Source: Deinococcus aerophilus
GTDB taxonomy: Bacteria; Deinococcota; Deinococci; Deinococcales; Deinococcaceae
Assembly: GCF_014647075.1 (NCBI RefSeq)
Contig: NZ_BMOM01000005.1
Location: forward strand, 62,001 to 126,000
DNA length: 64,000 nt
Direction of reading: 5' to 3'
The stretch's first letter is position 1. Each line of letters starts with the position of its first letter. Positions 51,222 through 64,000 of this stretch are shown here, in pieces. Below the pieces are notes generated by a model. The model saw only the letters and a program-made list of their open reading frames with translations. It did not search any database and had not been told where the DNA came from. A program made the translations under genes and the position numbers.

Positions 51222-53557
51222 GGTTGGAGGGGGGTCATGGTCGGGGAGGGGGCAGGGCTGGGGGACACCGCGGGCAGGGTGAGATGAAAGGTGCTGCCCT
51301 GTCCGGGCGCAGACTCCAGCCACAGCCGTCCGCCATGATGCTCCACGATCTTACGGCAGATCGCCAGGCCCATGCCGTTACCGGCATAGTCCTCGCGGCG
51401 GTGCAGCCGCTGAAAGATGTCGAAGATCCGTTCCTGATACTCCGGCGCGATGCCGATGCCGCTGTCCTGGACGGTGACGTGAATCCACGGTCCTTCCTGG
51501 CGTGACGCGACGTACACGCGCGCGGGCTGGCCCGGCAGCGTGAATTTCAGGCCGTTGCTGACCAGATTGGTGAGCAGCGGCGCGAGCAGCGGCGCGTGGC
51601 CCAGCACCCGGTGCGGGGTCTCCCAGGTCAGCTGCCCATCGCCCGCCGCACGCGCGGCCTGCACATTCTGCGCGGCCAGCCGCATCACGTCGTCGAGGGC
51701 CACCGGCACCGGCAGGGTCTCGCCCCGGCCCACCCGTGAGAAGTCCAGCAGGTCCTGAATCAGGCTGCGCATGCGGCCCACCGCGTCCTGCATGAACGAC
51801 AGGTAGCGGTCGGCACGCTCGTCGAGCTGCCCGCCGTAACGCCGCTCAAGCAGTTCGGCGTAGCTGCCCAGGGTCCGCAGCGGCTCCTGCAGGTCGTGCG
51901 AGGCGACATAGGCAAACTGCTCCAGGTCGGTATTGCTGCGCTCGAGTTCCTCGATGGCTTCCTCGAGCCGGGTCTGGGCGCGCAGGCGCTCGGTGATGTC
52001 CTGCACCATCAGCACCGCGCCGCTGACCTCTCCTGACACCGAGAACATCGGCGTGACCACGCTGGACACGTCCACCGCATGGCCCTGCGCGTGCCACAGC
52101 ACGTCGTGGTCTATGCGGCGGGTCTGGCCGTCGCGCAGGGTCTGGTGGATGGGGCACTCCTCTTTTGGGTAAGGGGTGCCGTCGGCGTGGCTGTGGTGAA
52201 TCAGGTCGTGCTGCTGACTGCCGATCAGGCGCTCGACGCTGTAGCCGAGCATGCGCGCCGCCGCCGGGTTGGCGAAGGTGCTGCGGCCCGCCGCGTCCAG
52301 TCCGAAGACTCCCTCGCCGGCGGCGGTCAGCAGCAGCGTGGAAAAGCGCGTGACCTCGGCGAGTTCCTGGGTCCTGGCCGTGACCCGGCCCTCCAGCTCG
52401 GCGTTCAGTGCCCGCAGCGCCTCCTCGGCCTCACGCACGGCGCTGATGTCGGTCTGGGTGCCGATCCACTCACGCACGCTGCCGTCCCCGTTAAGAACCG
52501 GCACCGCCCGCACCTGCATGGGCACGTACTGTCCGTCGGCGCGGCGCAGACGGTGTTCGGACTGATAGGGCCGCAGGGTCTGCACGGCCTCCAGCCAGCC
52601 GCCCACCGAGCGCTCGCGGTCGTCGGGGTGCAGGGCCTGTCCGCCCCCCCCGCCATCCAGGTAGTCGTCGGGGCCCTGGCCGGTAAACGCCTCCCAGCCC
52701 GGTTGCGGGCCGTTGAAGACCCCCTGGGCATCGGTGGTGAACACGATCTGTGCAGTGGCCTCGACCAGCGAACGGAAGCGCTGCTCGCTGCGGCGCATCT
52801 CATCTTCAATTCTGCGCTGGGCCGTGACGTCCACAAAGACGGTCGTGACCTGTTCGGGTGTCCGGCTGCCCGGAGCGCGGCGTGGAATGGCGCTGACCAA
52901 CAGCCAGCGCCAGTCCTGCTCGCCCGGGTGGTAGACCCCCATCGGCACTTCCAGCAGGGGCTGCCCGCTGCGCAGCGCCTGAACGGACGGATGCGTCTCG
53001 CTGGGAAAGGGCCGGCCGTCCGGATGTATGGTCCGCCAGCACGGATCGAGCACGTCGCGTCCGGTCAACTGTTCGGGGCTCAGGCCCAGGATGGTGGACG
53101 CGGCCGCGTTGGCGTGCTGGACGGCGCTGTCTGCTCCCTGCACGGTCATGCCCAGCCCCAGGCTGTCCATGAGTTCCAGCGCCACCTCCAGCGGATCATG
53201 GGCCTCGCGCAGATGAAGCAGGGCCGCGCCCGGCCCCGACGGCGTGATGGTCGCCAGCGCCGGGGCCACCGTGTCCACCATCTGGATGGACAGGCGTGAG
53301 CCCGCTCCCTCAAAGGCGCGGGCCAGCGCGTCGCGCAGCTGCTGCGCCGTGCCCGGCACGAACAGGGCGGCCCAGTTGTGGGCCGCGTCGGCCTCTCCCT
53401 GCGAGACGCTTTCCAGGCGTTCACGCGCGGCGGCGTTCAGGGCAAAACGGCCGCTGGCCCACACCACCACAGTCGGGTCGGGCAGGGCGGCGAGCAGGGC
53501 GGCGGCCTCCACACCCGCAAAGGGCGCGGCGTCAGACACGTCGATCAGGGACTTCAA
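51218..53557 (-). CDS. Multi-PAS sensor histidine kinase
   Basis: About 779 residues. Four PAS-like modules appear in order: one near residues 10-110, one with LELMDSLGLGMTVQGADSAVQHANAAASTILGLSPEQLTG, one with FRSLVEATAQIVFTTDAQGVFNG, and one with AAGEGVFGLDAAGRSTFANPAAARMLGY. There follows a HisKA domain with the phosphoacceptor His in SHDLQEPLRTLGSYAELLERRYGG and the ATPase N-box/G-boxes (LVSNGLKFT, DSGIGIAPEYQERIFDIFQRLH, GNGMGLAICRKIVEHHGG). The domain set resembles phytochrome-associated kinases, but no chromophore-binding GAF/PHY domain is seen. The start is uncertain; TTG 53557 sits just past the regulator stop, GTG 53539 is an alternative, and the longest frame would overlap the regulator by 59 nt. 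Confidence 0.85.
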   Translation of the reverse strand: MKSLIDVSDAAPFAGVEAAALLAALPDPTVVVWASGRFALNAAARERLESVSQGEADAAHNWAALFVPGTAQQLRDALARAFEGAGSRLSIQMVDTVAPALATITPSGPGAALLHLREAHDPLEVALELMDSLGLGMTVQGADSAVQHANAAASTILGLSPEQLTGRDVLDPCWRTIHPDGRPFPSETHPSVQALRSGQPLLEVPMGVYHPGEQDWRWLLVSAIPRRAPGSRTPEQVTTVFVDVTAQRRIEDEMRRSEQRFRSLVEATAQIVFTTDAQGVFNGPQPGWEAFTGQGPDDYLDGGGGGQALHPDDRERSVGGWLEAVQTLRPYQSEHRLRRADGQYVPMQVRAVPVLNGDGSVREWIGTQTDISAVREAEEALRALNAELEGRVTARTQELAEVTRFSTLLLTAAGEGVFGLDAAGRSTFANPAAARMLGYSVERLIGSQQHDLIHHSHADGTPYPKEECPIHQTLRDGQTRRIDHDVLWHAQGHAVDVSSVVTPMFSVSGEVSGAVLMVQDITERLRAQTRLEEAIEELERSNTDLEQFAYVASHDLQEPLRTLGSYAELLERRYGGQLDERADRYLSFMQDAVGRMRSLIQDLLDFSRVGRGETLPVPVALDDVMRLAAQNVQAARAAGDGQLTWETPHRVLGHAPLLAPLLTNLVSNGLKFTLPGQPARVYVASRQEGPWIHVTVQDSGIGIAPEYQERIFDIFQRLHRREDYAGNGMGLAICRKIVEHHGGRLWLESAPGQGSTFHLTLPAVSPSPAPSPTMTPLQP

Positions 53558-53573
53558 GGGAACTGAGGAGCGT

Positions 53574-54239
<666 letters not shown>

Positions 54240-54611
54240 CGTTTCATGATACGCCTTCATGAAGGCTGCGGGCGCGTCGTCCGGGTGTGCAGCGCGTCGG
54301 CGCTGCCGTGGGAAGGCCCGCACCTCGCCCCTCCCCCACCGGACAGGGGGTGGGCTGCGCTGGAAATTCAGCCCCCCTGTCGTGCTAGCCTGGGCAGACC
54401 GCGTCACGGGTCTGGCCCCTTATCGGGCTGGTCACGGGCGACACAATCGCCAGCAGTTCAGCACGTCCACCTGACTGAGACTGCCTCCAGGCCGCATCCG
54501 CTGGGCCACCGCCGCATTCAAGTCACGCCTGGCCTCAAGTCCTTCTCTGCGATTTTGCGACATCTGCATCATCTGGTCCCGACCGCACAGGCCACGCTCC
54601 GGAGTTCCCAA
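54240..54611. other. Divergent region between the response regulator and rnj
   Basis: About 370 nt. It holds the short leader of the regulator (minus), a TAGCCT box at 54386-54391 as a possible rnj promoter, and a GC-rich leader with several imperfect inverted repeats (about 54395-54445). No gene or recognised riboswitch was seen. The rnj leader would be about 215 nt, long for this window. Confidence 0.45.
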
Positions 54612-56273
<1,662 letters not shown>

Positions 56274-56288
56274 GCACAGACTTTTGCG

Positions 56289-56327
56289 GGCGGGCAGACG
56301 GCGCAGGCCGTTCCTGCCCGCCTTTTT
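56289..56327 (+). terminator. Intrinsic terminator of rnj
   Basis: A 9-bp stem (GGCGGGCAG 56289-56297 with CTGCCCGCC 56314-56322) with a nested ACGGC/GCCGT stem in the loop, followed by TTTTT. Confidence 0.93.
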
Positions 56328-56408
56328 GCGGGTCTGAGGCGGCGCGCCCGCACCCGGGCACCGGCCCGTTTTTCCCCATACCGACACTTTCCTTTTCTCG
56401 GGCCGCCC

Positions 56409-56414
56409 TATAAT
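56409..56414 (+). promoter_or_regulatory. Consensus -10 of clpP, leaderless
   Basis: TATAAT exactly 7 nt before ATG 56422. This is the strongest of the leaderless boxes. The -35 position shows no good TTGACA match. Confidence 0.8.
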
Positions 56415-56421
56415 CGCGCGC

Positions 56422-58235
<1,814 letters not shown>

Positions 58236-58376
58236 AAGGCAACGAAGCTTACAGCATCCCCGCCGGGGGGTCCCTAGAATCCTGGGACACCTTGCGGGGG
58301 TGTCTTCTTGCATTCTTCCCGCGTTAAAGTGGTCTATTCACCCGCTGCCCACAAAGCGCGGTTCTAAGGAGTCAGC

Positions 58377-60812
<2,436 letters not shown>

Positions 60813-60850
60813 GGGACCGGGAGCCTGGGCTCCCCCTCCCTCACGGTAAA

Positions 60851-60881
60851 AGCGCTCCCGCCATTCACAGGCGGGAGCGCT
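60851..60881. terminator. Bidirectional terminator between lon and pilT
   Basis: A perfect 12-bp stem (60851-60862 with 60870-60881) with a 7-nt loop. On the minus strand it is followed by TTTT, so it is strongest for pilT, and it also ends lon. Confidence 0.9.
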
Positions 60882-60911
60882 CTACTCGGTGGTGTCTGGG
60901 GGCCGCTGGGC

Positions 60912-62156
60912 TCAGCGCCGGCCCCGGCCATACGCCCCGGTTTCCGAGGTGCTGCCCGGCGAGGCCGTGCGGCCCGCGTCGCTGCCCCAGGTCGTGCTGG
61001 TGGCCGAGGGAGAGGAGGCGGACGGGCTGGCCGGTATGGCCGCGCCGTAACCGCCCTGCGGCGCCCCCCCCGACTTGGCTCCCCCGGCGTCATTGGCCAG
61101 GCGCGCGAACTCCTTGGGATCGACCGCGCGGGTCGCGCCGACGTCAAAGCTGATGATGCGCCGGCGATACAGGTTGGCCAGGAACGCGTCCATGGTGATC
61201 ATGCCCTCGCGCAGGCCGGTCTGCATGACGCTGGTGATCTGGTAGGTCTTGCCCTCGCGGATCAGGGCGCGCACGGCAGAATTGGCCATCAGCAGCTCAT
61301 AGGCCAGGATGCGGCCCTGGCCGTCCAGCCGCGGCAGCAGCTGCTGGGTCATCACGGCCACGAGGTTGTTGGCAAGCTGCACCCGGATCTGCTCCTGCTG
61401 CTCCTCGGGAAACACGTCCACGATGCGGTCAATGGACTCGGGTGCGGAGTTGGTGTGCAGCGTACCCATCACCAGGTGTCCGGTCTCGGCAGCGGTCACG
61501 GCGGCCTTGATGGTCTCGTAGTCGCGCATCTCACCCACCAGAATCACGTCGGGGGCCTGACGCAGCACCGCGCGCAGGGCGTCGTTGAAGCTCAGGGTAT
61601 CCGAGCCGATCTCGCGCTGGTTGATGATGCTCTGCTTGTGCACATGCATGAACTCGATGGGGTCCTCGATGGTCATGATGTGCATTTTCTTGGTCGAGTT
61701 GATGTAGTCGAGCATGGCCGCCAGCGTGGTGCTCTTGCCCGAGCCGGTGGGACCGGTGACCAGAATCAGTCCGCGCGGGGCGTTGGCGATATCGACCACG
61801 TTCTGCGGCAGCCCCATCTCCTCGGCGCTCTTGATCTTGGTGGGAATCAGACGCATCACGCCGCCCACGTTGCCGCGCTGCATAAAGGCGTTCACGCGAA
61901 AGCGTGCCTTCTCGCCCAGCGCGAAGCTGAAGTCGAGTTCGCGGCGTTCCTCGAAGGTGCGCTGCTGTTTCTCGTTCATCATGGAGTACATCAGCTTGCG
62001 GGTCTCGGTGGATACCAGCGAGGGAAAGCCCTGCGAGCCATACACGCCCGAGAGCTTGAACTGCGGCGGCAGGCCCACGGTCAGGATCACGTCGGACGCT
62101 CCCTTCTCGGCGGCGATGCGCAGGATGTCGGTGATGTCGGCGGGGGGCTGGGTCAT
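60912..62156 (-). CDS. pilT: Type IV pilus retraction ATPase PilT
   Basis: 414 residues. A secretion-ATPase fold with Walker A GPTGSGKSTTLAAML, the Asp box IMTIEDPIEFMH, the AIRNLIRE-like segment (here SAVRALIREGKTYQ), His box/Walker B EMRDYETIKAAVTAAETGHLV, and SIDRIVDVFPEEQQEQIRVQLANNL. It powers pilus retraction and, in Deinococcus-Thermus, could serve motility or DNA uptake. The tail (about 360-414) is Gly/Ser-rich and unusual in length. GAGGT lies 6 nt upstream of the start. Confidence 0.95.
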   Translation of the reverse strand: MTQPPADITDILRIAAEKGASDVILTVGLPPQFKLSGVYGSQGFPSLVSTETRKLMYSMMNEKQQRTFEERRELDFSFALGEKARFRVNAFMQRGNVGGVMRLIPTKIKSAEEMGLPQNVVDIANAPRGLILVTGPTGSGKSTTLAAMLDYINSTKKMHIMTIEDPIEFMHVHKQSIINQREIGSDTLSFNDALRAVLRQAPDVILVGEMRDYETIKAAVTAAETGHLVMGTLHTNSAPESIDRIVDVFPEEQQEQIRVQLANNLVAVMTQQLLPRLDGQGRILAYELLMANSAVRALIREGKTYQITSVMQTGLREGMITMDAFLANLYRRRIISFDVGATRAVDPKEFARLANDAGGAKSGGAPQGGYGAAIPASPSASSPSATSTTWGSDAGRTASPGSTSETGAYGRGRR

Positions 62157-62228
62157 GGTTTACCTCTGAAGCGGTGAAGGAAGTCGGTGTGGAGTGCGGC
62201 CCTGTGCGGCGTGGCCGTGGTGGTCTGG

Positions 62229-64000
62229 CTAGCTGCTCGTGACGGCCAGGACCTCTTCGAGGGTCGTGACGCCCTGCAAGGCCTTCTCAATGCCGTCCTG
62301 ACGCAGGGTTTTCATGCCGCTGCGTTCCACGGCCACATCACGGATCTCGATGGCCGTCTTGCCTGCACCGATGGCCGCGCGCAGAGGTTCGTCCACCACC
62401 ATCAGTTCGTGGATGCCCATGCGGCCCTTGTAGCCGGTGCCTCCGCAGCGGGCGCAGCCAGCGCCGCGCATCAGCTGGGCGCCGCGCAGGTCGCGCTCCT
62501 GAATGCCCAGGCGCCGCAGGACGTCCGGGTCGGCGTTGGTCGGGGCCTTGCACTCAGGACACACCTTGCGGACCAGGCGCTGCGCGAGCACCCCCACCAC
62601 CGAGGCGCTGATGTTGAACGGCTCGACTCCCATCTCGTCCAGACGGATGATCGCGCCGGGCGCGTCGTTGGTGTGCAGCGTCGCCAGCACCAGGTGGCCG
62701 GTCAGGGCCGCCTCGACGGCGATCTTGGCCGTCTCGGTGTCGCGGATTTCCCCCACGAAGATGATGTCCGGGTCCTGACGCAAGAAGGCCCGCAGCGCCC
62801 GGGCGAAGGTCATGCCCGCCGTGTTGTTGACCTGCGACTGGACAATGCCCGGAATCTCGTACTCCACCGGGTCCTCGATGGTGGTGGTGTTCTTCTCGGG
62901 CCGGGCGATGCGCTTGAGCGTGGAAAAGGAGGTAAACGACTTGCCCGACCCGGTCGGGCCGGTAACCAGAAAGATGCCGTTGGGCTTCTCGATCACGTCG
63001 AGGTAGCGCTGAAAGTTGTGCTCAGAAAAGCCCAGCTGCTCGACTTCGGGAATGTTGCTCGCCTTCTGCAGCAGACGCATCACGGCCTTCTCGCCGTACA
63101 CGGTGGGCAGGGTGGACAGACGCAGGTCGATGTCGATGCTGCCCTTCTTGAAGCGCACGCGGCCGTCCTGCGGAATGCGCCGCTCGGCAATGTCCAGGTG
63201 GCCCATGATCTTGATGCGCGCCAGGATGCTCTGCGCCGCTCCCTTGGGCAGCTCGTTCTGCTCGCGCAGCACGCCGTCAATGCGGTAGCGCACGCGCAGG
63301 TTGTGTTCGGTCGGCTCGATGTGGATGTCGCTTGCATCCTGCAGGGCGGCCTCGCGGATCAGCCCGTCGACCACCTTCACCACGGCGTTGTCGTCCAGTC
63401 CGGCGCTGAGGTCCAGGTCGCTCTGCTTCTGGGATTCCTTGTCGCGTTTTCTGGACTCGTCCTGCAGGCGCTGGTTCAGGTCGGCCATGCCCTGGTTGCC
63501 GAAGTACCGCTCGATCAGGCGGATGATGTCCTTTTCCGCCATCACCGCCGGAATGATCTCGCGTCCGGCAATCAGCTTCAGGTCGTCGAGCGCAAAGACG
63601 TTGCGCGGGTCCTTCATGGCGACCACCAGCGCGTCGCCTTGCATGCGGATCGGCACCACGCCGTAGCGCCGCGCGGTGGGTTCAGGAATCAACAGCGCGA
63701 CCTTGACGTCCGGCGGGTTCTGAACCGGATCGAGAAACTCATAGCCCAGCTGCGCGGCCAGCGAGCGCGCCAGCATCTCCGGCGAGAGCTTGCCCGACTG
63801 CACCAGCGTGTCTTCCAGGCGGCCGCCGCCCGCATTCTGCTTTTGCAGGGCGCTGTCGATCTCGTCGGCCCCCGCAAAGCCCAGCTCGACGATCACCTCG
63901 CCCAGCGGCTTGACCTTGCCCTCGCGGGCCTGCACCTGCAGCGCCTCGCGCAGCTGCTCACGCGACAGGCTGCCCTGCTGCACCATCTGCTCGCCCAAGC
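62229..64000 (-). CDS. pilB: Type IV pilus assembly ATPase PilB, 5' truncated by window
   Basis: At least 589 residues are visible. N-terminal GSPII/T2SSE_N repeats (LSREQLREALQVQAREGKVKPLGEVIVELG; RLEDTLVQSGKLSPEMLARSLAAQLGYEFLDP) lead into the ATPase: GPTGSGKSFTSFST, TIEDPVEYEIPGIVQSQVN, FVGEIRDTETAKIAVEAALTGHLVLATLHTND. The zinc tetracysteine CPEC...CARC is present. Thermus PilF has about 890 residues with several GSPII repeats, so more N-terminus probably lies beyond base 64000. It is 72 nt upstream of pilT on the same strand. Confidence 0.95.
   Translation of the reverse strand, partial: LGEQMVQQGSLSREQLREALQVQAREGKVKPLGEVIVELGFAGADEIDSALQKQNAGGGRLEDTLVQSGKLSPEMLARSLAAQLGYEFLDPVQNPPDVKVALLIPEPTARRYGVVPIRMQGDALVVAMKDPRNVFALDDLKLIAGREIIPAVMAEKDIIRLIERYFGNQGMADLNQRLQDESRKRDKESQKQSDLDLSAGLDDNAVVKVVDGLIREAALQDASDIHIEPTEHNLRVRYRIDGVLREQNELPKGAAQSILARIKIMGHLDIAERRIPQDGRVRFKKGSIDIDLRLSTLPTVYGEKAVMRLLQKASNIPEVEQLGFSEHNFQRYLDVIEKPNGIFLVTGPTGSGKSFTSFSTLKRIARPEKNTTTIEDPVEYEIPGIVQSQVNNTAGMTFARALRAFLRQDPDIIFVGEIRDTETAKIAVEAALTGHLVLATLHTNDAPGAIIRLDEMGVEPFNISASVVGVLAQRLVRKVCPECKAPTNADPDVLRRLGIQERDLRGAQLMRGAGCARCGGTGYKGRMGIHELMVVDEPLRAAIGAGKTAIEIRDVAVERSGMKTLRQDGIEKALQGVTTLEEVLAVTSS

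Overview
The window is a high-GC bacterial chromosome segment that reads as Deinococcus. No sequence search was possible, so the genus is an inference. It rests on four things. A response regulator lies divergent to an RNase J gene, as remembered for the D. radiodurans radiation-response regulator locus. GatB is present. Many genes begin at the 5' end of the mRNA, with a TANNNT box 5-8 nt before ATG/GTG and no Shine-Dalgarno (SD) sequence. A perfect HspR-type operator sits before lon. I see no rRNA, CRISPR array, insertion sequence, prophage or origin. Two tRNAs are present: Ser-GGA and Leu-CAG.

Layout. 1-4.1 kb: the end of an FAD oxidoreductase, a VOC protein, a rhomboid protease and an acyl-CoA synthetase. 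4.2-11.4 kb: two large paralogous DUF11-repeat lipoproteins, each with its own strong sigma-70-type promoter, a leader of about 150 nt and AT-rich flanks. 11.4-22.2 kb: housekeeping and metabolism (ruvX, enoyl-CoA hydratase/isomerase, SMP-30, tRNA-Ser, plsY, asd, an esterase, a C39-like peptidase, a zinc-ribbon protein, adenine deaminase, ferredoxin). 22.2-29.6 kb: DUF421, the gatB-membrane protein-pfkB-mltG run, a DMT exporter and a phosphotransferase. 29.7-36.1 kb: soxR with a divergent pair of VOC genes, ridA, ricT-like, pepF and a double GNAT. 36.1-46.4 kb: P450/marR, ppx, a tandem siroheme-decarboxylase-like gene, an M20 amidohydrolase, sufU, a diguanylate cyclase and lacI/MFS. 46.6-50.7 kb: a Tat ferritin-like lipoprotein, tRNA-Leu, marC, HNH and HD proteins. 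50.8-64 kb: a regulator-kinase-regulator operon, rnj, clpP-clpX-lon and pilB-pilT (pilB cut by the window end).

Most interesting signals. (1) A possible transcription attenuator before asd, with a nine-residue leaderless leader peptide carrying adjacent Thr codons and three mutually exclusive helices ending in a terminator. (2) A near-canonical SoxR box in a 19-bp spacer, driving two VOC genes. (3) A perfect CTTGAGT-N7-ACTCAAG operator inside the last codons of clpX, upstream of lon. (4) Matched promoters and long leaders on the DUF11 lipoprotein pair. All functional statements are inferred from sequence motifs and family knowledge.
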